Positions 1-7,842 of a DNA stretch of 64,000 nt are shown here, piece by piece. The notes beneath the pieces are model-generated. The model saw only the letters and a list, made by a program, of their open reading frames with translations. It did no database searches and was not told where the DNA came from. This stretch comes from Ensifer oleiphilus (GTDB lineage: Bacteria; Pseudomonadota; Alphaproteobacteria; Rhizobiales; Rhizobiaceae): NCBI RefSeq assembly GCF_013371465.1, contig NZ_JABWDU010000003.1, positions 930,001 to 994,000 on the forward strand, read 5' to 3'. The position numbers were made by a program, and so were the translations under genes. Each line of letters begins with the position of its first letter. Position 1 is the first letter of the stretch.

Positions 1-1
1 T

Positions 2-520
2 TTCCTGCATTCGATCGCCGTCAGCGGTTTGATGGTCCATTTTGGTCGCTGGTTGAAGCTCGACGAACGCGCTGTTCAGATCCTGGGATTGAGCGGATTG
101 CTTCACGATATCGGCAAGCTGCTGTTGCCGAAGGGGCTGCTGAACAAGACGGAACGGCTTGACGATCAGGAGATCGCGCAAATTCGCACACACACCCGGC
201 GAGGCTACGACCTGCTCAGCGCCAATGGCGACGTCGATGAGACGGTGCTGGATGTTTGTCTTCATCATCACGAGCATGCCGACGGCGGCGGCTACCCCGA
301 CCGTCTTCGCGGCGACCAGCTCAGCATGCCGGTGCGGATTGCTGCCATTTGCGACGTCTATGACGCTATGACGACGCTCCGGCCCTATAAGCGCGCGTGG
401 ACACCTGCCGAGACGGTTCAGATGATGTTTGGCTCGAGGGGCCATTTCGACCGCGAACTTCTCTGCGAATTTGTCGAAAGCCTGGAACCATTCCTTCGGC
501 TGAAGCCTTCAAGTCCGTAG
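2..520 (+). CDS. HD-GYP domain protein, C-terminal part (start outside window)
   Basis: The frame is open to the left edge, so the start and any N-terminal receiver or sensor domain are missing. The visible 172 residues hold most of an HD-GYP domain: an opening HSIAVSGLM helix, the HD metal pair in LHDIGK at about residues 34-39, and the signature HHEHADGGGYP at about 88-98. HD-GYP proteins with these residues hydrolyse cyclic di-GMP in the cytoplasm, lowering the second messenger and so affecting motility and biofilm. The activity is inferred from intact motifs only. The next gene starts 105 bases downstream and looks unrelated. Confidence 0.85.
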   Translation, partial: FLHSIAVSGLMVHFGRWLKLDERAVQILGLSGLLHDIGKLLLPKGLLNKTERLDDQEIAQIRTHTRRGYDLLSANGDVDETVLDVCLHHHEHADGGGYPDRLRGDQLSMPVRIAAICDVYDAMTTLRPYKRAWTPAETVQMMFGSRGHFDRELLCEFVESLEPFLRLKPSSP

Positions 521-625
521 TCTGCGCGCCGATCCGGCCATATAGTCGCGGCGAGGCCCATGCCAGACACCATCCCACGGTTGCTTGGATGAGCAAAAAC
601 CCACGGCGCAAAAGGGAGCTGCTTC

Positions 626-1012
626 ATGTACTACGCCATCCTCGCCTATCACGAAGAGGGAGTGGTCGAATCCTGGTCGAAGGAAGAAGACGCCGCGTTG
701 ATGACCGACCTTCTGCAGGTCAACGATCGCCTCGTGCGCGAAAAATCCTTGGGTCCGGCGGCACGGCTTGGCCCCACGGAGCGCGCCGTGACGCTGAGAG
801 GCAATGGCGAAGGTATCGTCATCGATGGCCCCTTTGCCGAAACCAAGGAGCAGTTGCTCGGCTTCTACGTCGTGGACTTTCCAACGCTTGAGGCAGCCGT
901 TGCCGCGGCCCGCGAACTGCGCCGCGCCAACCCGACTGCGGTCTATGAAATCCGGCCGATTTCGCTGTTTCTTCCCGGTGCGCCGCTGGGATTCACGGAG
1001 CAGCAATCGTAA
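626..1012 (+). CDS. YCII/DGPF family protein
   Basis: A 128-residue cytoplasmic protein of the YCII-related family. The family signature DGPFAETKE is intact at residues 67-75 and the length is usual for the family. The ATG is preceded by GGGAG seven bases upstream. YCII proteins have a dimeric ferredoxin-like fold. Many sit beside ECF sigma factors, but none is visible here, so the cellular role is unknown. A strong hairpin with a T-rich tail follows the stop, so the gene is probably monocistronic. Confidence 0.8.
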   Translation: MYYAILAYHEEGVVESWSKEEDAALMTDLLQVNDRLVREKSLGPAARLGPTERAVTLRGNGEGIVIDGPFAETKEQLLGFYVVDFPTLEAAVAAARELRRANPTAVYEIRPISLFLPGAPLGFTEQQS

Positions 1013-1034
1013 GTCATAACTTACGGTAAACGAC

Positions 1035-1066
1035 GGGGCTCTCCGGGATGGAGAGCCCCTTCTGTT
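1035..1066 (+). terminator. Rho-independent terminator after the YCII gene
   Basis: A perfect 10-bp stem, GGGGCTCTCC (1035-1044) with GGAGAGCCCC (1050-1059), a 5-base loop and the tail TTCTGTT on the + strand. It lies between two convergent genes and may also stop transcription coming from the right. Confidence 0.8.
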
Positions 1067-1084
1067 GCACCTGCGGTGCCTATC

Positions 1085-1795
1085 CTACTTGGCGGCCGGC
1101 TCGAGCCCACTCGATGAGGGAGCGGTTTTCCTCGCCTGCATCTTCTTGTAGAGGAAGAAATAGAGCCTGATGTACTGGCCGACCAGGACTGCATTGAGCA
1201 CAGTGCCTTCGCGGATGAAGGGGATGTCAGCCAGGAAGGCGAGACCGATGCCGGCCGACACGACCAGCAGCGCGCAGTCATAGCCGGTCTTGATATTGCC
1301 CCACTTCCAGCCTGTGCGCTTGCAGAGCGTGTTCACGAACATGTCCATCGGCATGAGCACCAGGTTGGCCCGGATCATCAGGAACAGGCCATAGGCGAGC
1401 GCCGCGTCCGCGAACACGAGAAGAGCGACCTTCGCATAGTAGACGTCGAGCTTGACAAACTCGGTCATGCTCAGATTGAAATCGAGGAACACCGCGAGCG
1501 CAAAGGCCGGAAGCAGCGATGCGAAGCTCTTCAACCTGAAATCCTTGGGTAGCACCAGATAGGTCAGTGCCAGCATGATCAGTTCGGTGATGAAATTGTA
1601 GGTGCCCTGGCTCAACGGCGGATAGACCAGCGTCATGGTCCGCGTCAGACTGCTCAGCGGCGACACACCGATACCGGCTCGGATCGCCAGGCTGACCCCG
1701 AAGGTGAGCACGTAAATGCCCACCACATACATGATCCATCGCCTGGTCAGGCTGCCGGTATCGACGATTTCGGCCTCGTCCGTCTTCTGTCCCAT
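1085..1795 (-). CDS. YczE/YitT-like integral membrane protein (DUF6198-type)
   Basis: A 236-residue protein with about five or six hydrophobic segments, beginning with one at residues 21-40 (MYVVGIYVLTFGVSLAI) followed by the GIGVSPLSSL turn typical of the YczE/YitT group. The C-terminus is basic and presumably cytoplasmic. The substrate is not established for this family; some members sit beside regulators or transport genes. It lies 163 bases downstream of the adenine-deaminase-type gene on the same strand, so transport of a purine-like substrate or product of that enzyme is a possible but unproven role. Confidence 0.6.
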   Translation of the reverse strand: MGQKTDEAEIVDTGSLTRRWIMYVVGIYVLTFGVSLAIRAGIGVSPLSSLTRTMTLVYPPLSQGTYNFITELIMLALTYLVLPKDFRLKSFASLLPAFALAVFLDFNLSMTEFVKLDVYYAKVALLVFADAALAYGLFLMIRANLVLMPMDMFVNTLCKRTGWKWGNIKTGYDCALLVVSAGIGLAFLADIPFIREGTVLNAVLVGQYIRLYFFLYKKMQARKTAPSSSGLEPAAK

Positions 1796-1958
1796 TACTT
1801 TCCTCCCCAGATGTTCTGTTGCCCTTTCGCTACCGCCATTTCAACGGCTGCGGGCATGTCGTGTCGTGATTTCGTGGATGTCCCGGACTCCTCTCGGTCG
1901 ATCCACGCGCCCTCATCGACAGGCGCCACAGCGCCTGCCTCGTTCCCTCCACCGGCCA

Positions 1959-3686
1959 TCAGGCCATCAATCGGAACCTGTGCAGCGAGATGAACAGGCT
2001 CAGAAGCTTGTTCACGACCGGTTCGCCTTCATTGCGGTTGCCCATCTCCTCAAGGGCCGCATCGATGGCGCCGGCAGCAGCGGTCAGTTCGGATACGCTC
2101 ATGTTCGCCATTACGCCATAAATCTCGAGCGGCATGACGGCCTTGTCGTCCCTGTTCTCCGTGACGATGCAGGCACCGGCATAGGCATCGACCCGCTTGA
2201 GGCAATGGCACATTTCCGCGCTGTCCTGGCCGACGACGACGAAGTAGGGCTTTGGCGCCGGCCAGAAGGTGGCAACCGCGCCGCGCTCCACATGGACGCC
2301 CTTGAACAGGCCGTTGACCACGTGCCGTTTGCCATCGGCATAACGCTGGACCACCGACAGCCGGCTCAGTGTTGCACCCTCATACTCGGCAACCACCTTG
2401 CCGTCCCGCAGTGGCACCCAGACCTCCTGGTAGAACTTTGCGTGTCCACGGCCGTAGACGTCGAACAGATAGACCTTGGCCTGGCTTCCGTCTTGCGAGA
2501 CTTCCAGAGGCACGATGTCGAGCTGACCCGACGTCAGGTCGTCAAGCCCGGGCACACCCTTCTTGCACATGCCGGAATAATCGATGTCGGCGTTCTTCAG
2601 CAGCTTGCGATCTTTTGCGACCAGCTCGCCATCTTTGAACACGTAGAGCGGATTTATCTTCGACAGGCTGTCGGTGAGCACGATGTCGGCGAAGCGGCCG
2701 GGGGTAAGCGAACCGATCCGGTCCTCCATGTGGAACGACCGCGCCGTGTTGTAGGTGGCCATCTTGATCGCGTGGATCGGGTTGAAGCCCATCTCGGCGC
2801 AGAGCGAGATGATCCAGTCCATGTGACCCATGGTCAGCAAGCGCTCGACCGATATGTTGTCGGTGCACAGCATGAAATTGTCGGTCGGCCATTTGCGGTC
2901 GACGATGGCGCGCAGCAGGATCTTGATCACCTCGCTGCTGCCGACGCCGAACTTGATGTGCGTCGGAAAACCGTAACGGATGCTCTTTTCGATGTCCTTC
3001 TCATTCCAGACGTCGTGATTGTTCGACACGCCGATCGCCGGCAGATAGTTCAGGACCATGTCGGAAAGCGCGGTTACGCCCCAGTGGCCGTTCATGAAGC
3101 CGCCCTTGGCGCGCACCCAGGCCGCCTTGCGGAAATCGTCGTCATCGCCCGAACTGTAGGTGAAGTGCTCGAACTCACCGAGGCCGATGACCGGTTCCAT
3201 CTTCAAGACAGCCTCGGTGACGGACGCCGCCGTCTTCTTGCCCGGAGCGAAGGCATAAAGCCGATAGGGCAGCTTGTCGTAGTCCTTGAACAGGCTTTCG
3301 GCCGCCGCAACGCCCTCATCGCCCGCCGCACTCAGGAGATCCAGGCATTCGGCATAGATCGTCGTCGTGCCGCAGGGAACCATCGCTTCGGCCAGTGCCG
3401 TCGGATGCGCCAGCTGGGATTCGAAATGGATGTGCGCGTCGATCAGGCCGGGGATCGCGTATAGCCCTTTGCCGTCGAAAACATCCTTCACTTTCAGGAT
3501 CGTCTCATCGGGATTGAGCGCAACGATGCGCTTGTCATAGACGAGGATAGATCCCTGGTAGACGGTTTCGCCATGCACATCGAGGATGTTGAGGTTCTTC
3601 AGAAGAAGGTCCGCCTCCTTCTTTCCGTTCAGGATATCAAAGATGGCGCGCACTTTGTCGTAGTGCACGGCTTCGGTTTTGTTCAC
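1959..3686 (-). CDS. Adenine deaminase-type amidohydrolase
   Basis: A cytoplasmic metal-dependent amidohydrolase of 575 residues, close to the usual length of adenine deaminases. The metal-binding motif DAHIHFES is at residues 83-90. A later PGRFADIVLTD segment closes the amidohydrolase core, and the C-terminal third matches the adenine deaminase C-terminal domain layout. I chose GTG at 3686 because GGAGG lies eight bases upstream; an upstream ATG at 3740 has no ribosome site. Adenine to hypoxanthine deamination is the family reaction, but many rhizobial paralogues have unknown substrates. The LysR gene starting at 3881 is divergent and is the likely regulator. Confidence 0.75.
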   Translation of the reverse strand: MNKTEAVHYDKVRAIFDILNGKKEADLLLKNLNILDVHGETVYQGSILVYDKRIVALNPDETILKVKDVFDGKGLYAIPGLIDAHIHFESQLAHPTALAEAMVPCGTTTIYAECLDLLSAAGDEGVAAAESLFKDYDKLPYRLYAFAPGKKTAASVTEAVLKMEPVIGLGEFEHFTYSSGDDDDFRKAAWVRAKGGFMNGHWGVTALSDMVLNYLPAIGVSNNHDVWNEKDIEKSIRYGFPTHIKFGVGSSEVIKILLRAIVDRKWPTDNFMLCTDNISVERLLTMGHMDWIISLCAEMGFNPIHAIKMATYNTARSFHMEDRIGSLTPGRFADIVLTDSLSKINPLYVFKDGELVAKDRKLLKNADIDYSGMCKKGVPGLDDLTSGQLDIVPLEVSQDGSQAKVYLFDVYGRGHAKFYQEVWVPLRDGKVVAEYEGATLSRLSVVQRYADGKRHVVNGLFKGVHVERGAVATFWPAPKPYFVVVGQDSAEMCHCLKRVDAYAGACIVTENRDDKAVMPLEIYGVMANMSVSELTAAAGAIDAALEEMGNRNEGEPVVNKLLSLFISLHRFRLMA

Positions 3687-3880
3687 GCGTCTTTCCTCCA
3701 CTTGCAAGTCTCGTCGGCATGGGCAGAGCCGGGTGCTCAAGCCTTCACCGGGGCAGCGCCCGCGCCGATCTCTCCTCGTTGTCGAAGGCCATAAGAAGTT
3801 ATTGCACCGCTTCCGAAAAGCAGTATTTTCTGCGCGCAGCGTACTCTTTTCGAGAGCGCTTGAATTGGAGGAGACTGGGT

Positions 3881-4783
3881 ATGTTGCACTCGCGCGTGCT
3901 GCGCTACATCGACGAAGTCGCCCGCTCAGGCTCCATCCGCGCCGCCGGCGAACGGCTGAACGTGGCCGCGTCGGCGATCAACAAGCATGTGCTGCAGCTG
4001 GAAGAGATGATCGGCGAGCCCCTGTTTGAAAGGCTGCCGAGAGGGTTGCGGCTGACGCCGGCCGGCGAAATCCTCGTTGCGCATGTGCGCCGGACGATCA
4101 AGGAGTACAGCCAGGTCGAGGCCGAGATCCGCGACCTGAAGGCGCTGCAGAGCGGCGAGGTGATCATCGCCACCATGAACGGCCTTGCCGGCGGCATCGT
4201 GCCGAAGGCAGCGGCCAACTTCTGCGCCCGCCATCCGCGGCTGAAGATTTCGATCCGGGTGATGTTCATTCACGACATCGTCCAGGCGGTTGTCGACGGC
4301 GAGGCCGACCTCGGCCTCGCCTTCAACCTGCCGCCCTCGCCGCAACTCGAGACGCTGTGGAAGATGGATACCCGGCTCGGCGCCGTGGTCTCGCCCGAAC
4401 ATCCCCTCGTCGGGCTCGACTCGCTGCCGCTCGCCCACTGCGAACCCTATCCGCTGATTTTCGCCGACAAGTCGATGCTGATCCATGGGATCGTCGCCGA
4501 CGCCTTTGCAAATGCCGGTCTGACCGTCGAGCCGGCGTTCCTGACCAACTCGATCGAAGCGATGAAATGCCTTGCTGCTGCCGGCGACGGCATCGCCTTC
4601 CTCAGCAAGTTCGATATTGCCGAGGAGCAGCGCAACGGCGTGCTCACCTATCTGCAGATCCGCGAGCGCACCTTCGGAAAGAACGTGCTTTCGCTCGTCC
4701 AGCGCGAAAAACGCAGCCATGGTCTCGCCACCGCGATGTTTGCCGAGGAAATCATGCGCGCTTTGCGAGCGACGACGGAGTGA
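3881..4783 (+). CDS. LysR-family regulator, divergent from amidohydrolase
   Basis: A 300-residue LysR-type transcriptional regulator. The winged helix-turn-helix is at about residues 3-62 (RAAGERLNVAASAINKHVLQ), followed by a two-lobed effector domain. The start is fixed by GGAGGAG at 3867-3873, seven bases before the ATG; longer upstream frames have no such site. Its position, divergent from the amidohydrolase with a 194-base shared region, is the classic LysR arrangement. It probably controls that gene and the membrane protein behind it. The effector is unknown; a purine or related base is a guess from the neighbour. Confidence 0.85.
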   Translation: MLHSRVLRYIDEVARSGSIRAAGERLNVAASAINKHVLQLEEMIGEPLFERLPRGLRLTPAGEILVAHVRRTIKEYSQVEAEIRDLKALQSGEVIIATMNGLAGGIVPKAAANFCARHPRLKISIRVMFIHDIVQAVVDGEADLGLAFNLPPSPQLETLWKMDTRLGAVVSPEHPLVGLDSLPLAHCEPYPLIFADKSMLIHGIVADAFANAGLTVEPAFLTNSIEAMKCLAAAGDGIAFLSKFDIAEEQRNGVLTYLQIRERTFGKNVLSLVQREKRSHGLATAMFAEEIMRALRATTE

Positions 4784-4804
4784 CGGGCCGCCGGACCGGC
4801 GCTG

Positions 4805-5263
4805 TCAATCGCCGCCCGAGCGATGGGCGCGCTCGGCGTCGAGGATCTTGCGGACACGCTGCAATGTGGGGAGGCTGGCTTCCAGCGCGGCGCGATCGAA
4901 CAGCGACGCGACAGTTGCCATTGCAGCCGTCACGTCGCCGATCGCCGCCAGACGGAATGCCCGGCCGGCCGGCGTCAGAAAAACTGTCTTCGAGCGGCCG
5001 TCGCTAGGGTTTGCCCTGATCTCGACCAGCTCGCGTTTTTCCAGCACCGCCAATGTGTGCGTCATCGTCGCCTTCGTGACCTGCATGGCATTGGCGATCG
5101 CAAGCGGCGTCGTGCCGTTGCCGACGCGGTAAAGGTGGTTCAGGGTGGCAAAGTGCGAACTGTGCAGCCCATCCGGAAGGTGGCGGTTTAGGAATGCCTG
5201 GGACAACTGGCTGACGATGCCGATTTCATTGAAGAATGTGAAGATAAGGGTGTCGTCGTCCAA
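4805..5263 (-). CDS. MarR-family regulator
   Basis: A 152-residue MarR-type repressor with the winged-helix core at about residues 40-105 and the wing motif SDGRSKTVFLT. It follows the nitroreductase-like gene by 20 bases on the same strand, so the two form an operon in which the repressor comes second. The likely operator is the pair of 20-base direct repeats at 6441-6480 in front of the first gene, which suggests autoregulation. The ligand is unknown; aromatic or oxidising compounds are usual for the family. Confidence 0.85.
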   Translation of the reverse strand: MDDDTLIFTFFNEIGIVSQLSQAFLNRHLPDGLHSSHFATLNHLYRVGNGTTPLAIANAMQVTKATMTHTLAVLEKRELVEIRANPSDGRSKTVFLTPAGRAFRLAAIGDVTAAMATVASLFDRAALEASLPTLQRVRKILDAERAHRSGGD

Positions 5264-5283
5264 GGCCTATGCTCCAGCCGCGT

Positions 5284-6426
5284 TCAGATGATCCTGGTAT
5301 CCAGCGGCCATCTCGGGCTGGGCTCGACTGGGGCAGCATAACCGAGCCGGCCCAGCATTTGAACGGTTCCGCCTTCCGGCGACAGCATTTTGTGCACCTG
5401 CCGGTAATACCAGCTCATCTCAGGGAATTCCTGCAATGTCTGGCTGAGCGGCTGCAGGCCTGTTCCAAGCGCGGTGGCGGTGAGATTGATCCGGACCCAA
5501 TCACGGCCCGCGGCAATCTGCTCGGCGCGGCTGTTGCCTGATGTCGTCAGCCAGATATGGGCCATGGCGGTGTCCGAGTTGGCCAAGAGCGCCGCTCGTC
5601 CTTGCGCAAAGGCCGTGGATGTCGTGTCGAGCGCCTGCTCGCGGCTCAGTTGCCCCAATGCCGCAAGCCCATCGAACAGCGGTCCGCCGAGGTCGATTCC
5701 ATCGGGACTGGCCTCGATTTCGGCTTTGCCGATCCTCAGGAGATCGACGCTTTCCCTGTAGGTGCGTTCCGTGCCGATCTCCAGTTCAAGGGCCGCATGG
5801 GTCATCTCCCTCAGGGTCGCCACCACGGCCTGATCGTTGCTTGATCGCGCCAGCGCGCCATGGCGGACGGACGCACCAAGGGCGCCAAGCACCTCCCCAG
5901 GCACGGGTTTGGTCAGATCGAATGGCTCCTTCAGCGACCGGCGCGCCAAAATCTGCGCAAAGAGCGGATCTGCGCCGATCGTCGGATCCTGCTCGAAACG
6001 GATGACCGCGACCGGGCGGCCGTCGAGCGCCTGCGCATCGCTCCCTTCAGGAAAGAGGGAAACGTCCAGCCTGTAATTCTGGGTGGAGGCGGCAATGGCC
6101 ATCTGCTCGATGAAGCAGCCGAGCCCGATGGTGATCTGCCGGTTGTAGGGGTCGGTCTCGGGCAAAAGGCGGGTCGCATCGACATAGAGGGTTACCTGAT
6201 CCCGGACACGGAGATCAACGAGCCATGGTTGCCGGTTGTGGGGGTTGGGCGCCAGGATCGCGTAGGAAAGCGCCCTGCGCCTTGGCTCTTGGTCACCTGC
6301 TCCAGCCAGCATCCACGGCGCCAAGGCTCGATCGGGCCGACGGGTCAGCAGAAATGCCGTGGATGCACCAGCGGCCGCCAAGACGACACCGCCACCCAAC
6401 ACGGCCAAGAACTGTCGTCGCTTCAT
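5284..6426 (-). CDS. Exported nitroreductase/Acg-family FMN protein
   Basis: A 380-residue protein of the nitroreductase fold (Acg-like FMN-binding group). The N-terminus MKRRQFLAVLGGGVVLAAAG has twin arginines followed by a hydrophobic stretch, the form of a Tat signal or anchor, so it probably acts at the periplasmic face. The motif NPHNRQPWLV, at about residues 60-70, is typical of flavin binding in this family. I chose the ATG at 6426 because GGAG sits six bases upstream. It is first gene of an operon with marR. The substrate is unknown, and nitroreductase activity is inferred from the fold only. Confidence 0.75.
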   Translation of the reverse strand: MKRRQFLAVLGGGVVLAAAGASTAFLLTRRPDRALAPWMLAGAGDQEPRRRALSYAILAPNPHNRQPWLVDLRVRDQVTLYVDATRLLPETDPYNRQITIGLGCFIEQMAIAASTQNYRLDVSLFPEGSDAQALDGRPVAVIRFEQDPTIGADPLFAQILARRSLKEPFDLTKPVPGEVLGALGASVRHGALARSSNDQAVVATLREMTHAALELEIGTERTYRESVDLLRIGKAEIEASPDGIDLGGPLFDGLAALGQLSREQALDTTSTAFAQGRAALLANSDTAMAHIWLTTSGNSRAEQIAAGRDWVRINLTATALGTGLQPLSQTLQEFPEMSWYYRQVHKMLSPEGGTVQMLGRLGYAAPVEPSPRWPLDTRII

Positions 6427-6440
6427 GATTGGCTCCATCT

Positions 6441-6480
6441 AATTCGACATCAAACCAAATAGTACGACATCGAACCAAAG
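6441..6480. promoter_or_regulatory. Candidate MarR operator: two 20-base direct repeats
   Basis: AATTCGACATCAAACCAAAT (6441-6460) is followed immediately by AGTACGACATCGAACCAAAG (6461-6480), sharing CGACATC-AACCAAA. The repeat period equals two helical turns. Each unit has an imperfect dyad, TTCGACATCAAA or TACGACATCGAA. It lies 15 bases upstream of the nitroreductase start. Confidence 0.6.
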
Positions 6481-6556
6481 TCAATCGGAGCAACCGTTCA
6501 AGAGACGCCTTCACTCGTTTGGGATGAGAAAAAGCGCGACCATCGTCAGACGCGCA

Positions 6557-7120
6557 TCACATGCCGCCGGCCCTGGCCGCAACGACCCGGTTCCAATCAT
6601 CCTGTTTCAGGCGGAAGCACATCCAGGGCGACGGCGTGCCCGAAAGGTCCAGTGTCGCGTCGTAGACATGCGCAGCACCGAGCTTCACCGTCGCCTTCTG
6701 CGAGCGGATGTTTGTCGGCGCGATGTGAAACCAGACATCGGTGTAAACGCCGAAGGCATGGCCGAGCATCAGCCGCTTCAGCTCGAAGTTGGTGCCGCCA
6801 CCCCAATAGGCGTTGTTGAGGAAGGTGAAGCCGATCGAGACGCTGTCCGGCATGTCGGGAGCGACGTAGTAACGCGAGCATCCGATGATCTCGCCGGTCC
6901 GCCGATCGATGGCGGCAAGCGTCGCTGCGCTCGCCAGCAACGTGGCGAAATAGGGTTCGAACTTTTCGCGCTTGTAGCGGTCCGTTGCCGGATGTCCTGC
7001 CCAGACGTCGGGGTCACTTGCGGCCGAATACAACCCCTCGAGATCGCCTAGTCCCAGGGGCCTAAGATGAATGGCCACGCCACGCAGCGTCGGCTGCGGA
7101 TTGAAATCAGGTCTGAACAT
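6557..7120 (-). CDS. GNAT-family N-acetyltransferase (RimJ/RimL-like)
   Basis: A 187-residue acetyl-CoA-dependent acyltransferase of the GNAT superfamily. The segment SVSIGFTFLNNAYWGGGTN is typical of the RimJ/RimL-like branch, and NIRSQKATVKLGA corresponds to the acetyl-CoA-binding helix near residues 138-150. It starts nine bases after the end of the PaiB-like gene and is surely co-transcribed. A PaiB-plus-GNAT pair resembles the Bacillus paiA/paiB operon, where PaiA acetylates polyamines. The substrate here is unknown. Confidence 0.75.
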   Translation of the reverse strand: MFRPDFNPQPTLRGVAIHLRPLGLGDLEGLYSAASDPDVWAGHPATDRYKREKFEPYFATLLASAATLAAIDRRTGEIIGCSRYYVAPDMPDSVSIGFTFLNNAYWGGGTNFELKRLMLGHAFGVYTDVWFHIAPTNIRSQKATVKLGAAHVYDATLDLSGTPSPWMCFRLKQDDWNRVVAARAGGM

Positions 7121-7129
7121 GCATGTGTC

Positions 7130-7768
7130 TCACGATGACGAGGATGGAACGGGGATCATATCGGCGATGGCGCGGTCAAAATCGCGGCGGCTTTCCGAGA
7201 GGCCCCTGCTCACGCCAACTCTGTCGGCTTCGGAGCGGTTCTGGCTGAGCTTGCGCTTGCCGGTCAGGTGCGTGATCGGCATTCGGATCCCGACGATGCC
7301 ACGCAATTGCGCGGCGATGAATGCCGGCGGGGCATCGCTGACAGACCATGGGTTTGAAGTCGCACGCTCGTGGACGTCGGTCAGCCGTATGACGATATCA
7401 AGCAGCCGCGCCGGATCATCGAAGAATTCGACCGGCCCCTTCGCCTGAACGGCGGTGTAGTTCCACGTCGGAACCACTTTTCCATGTTCGGCTTTCGCGG
7501 CATACCAGGCCGGCCTGATATAGGCGTCGGGGCCCATGAAGACAGCGAGCCCGTCGCCGATCACAGGCATTTTCCACTGCGAATTCGGGCGGGCGAGATG
7601 GGCGTAGAGGGTGCCACTTTCACCTTCGTCCGCGTCGAGAAACATCGGCAGCGGCGTCGCCACAGGCCCTTCAGCCGTCGCGGTAATGAAGCTGGCGATG
7701 CGGCATGCCCGCATCATCGCGTGGATTTCACTGGTGTCGTCGACCACGAAAGCTGGCGGCGTGTACAT
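7130..7768 (-). CDS. PaiB-like FMN-binding protein
   Basis: A 212-residue member of the PaiB family, proteins with the flavin reductase/PNPOx-type split barrel. The opening MYTPPAFVVDD and the segments TPLPMFLD and HLARPNSQW are characteristic, as is VVPTWNYTAVQAKG. In Bacillus PaiB is reported as a negative regulator; the biochemical role is unclear, and heme or flavin binding is known for relatives. It is first in an operon with the GNAT gene and is divergent, 74 bases away, from a MocR-type PLP-binding regulator that probably controls it. Confidence 0.8.
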   Translation of the reverse strand: MYTPPAFVVDDTSEIHAMMRACRIASFITATAEGPVATPLPMFLDADEGESGTLYAHLARPNSQWKMPVIGDGLAVFMGPDAYIRPAWYAAKAEHGKVVPTWNYTAVQAKGPVEFFDDPARLLDIVIRLTDVHERATSNPWSVSDAPPAFIAAQLRGIVGIRMPITHLTGKRKLSQNRSEADRVGVSRGLSESRRDFDRAIADMIPVPSSSS

Positions 7769-7842
7769 CGATCTCTCCTTGAACTGCGCAGAGCATCGGC
7801 GTTAACTGGCACGAAATAAACGTCCAGTTCCGGAGATTTTCA

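Noticed and set aside
1716-3464. Open frame of 582 codons on the + strand opposite the adenine-deaminase-type gene
   Set aside because: It mirrors a well-supported gene on the other strand, has no ribosome site or domain, and has the Arg/Asp/His-rich composition of antisense frames in GC-rich DNA.
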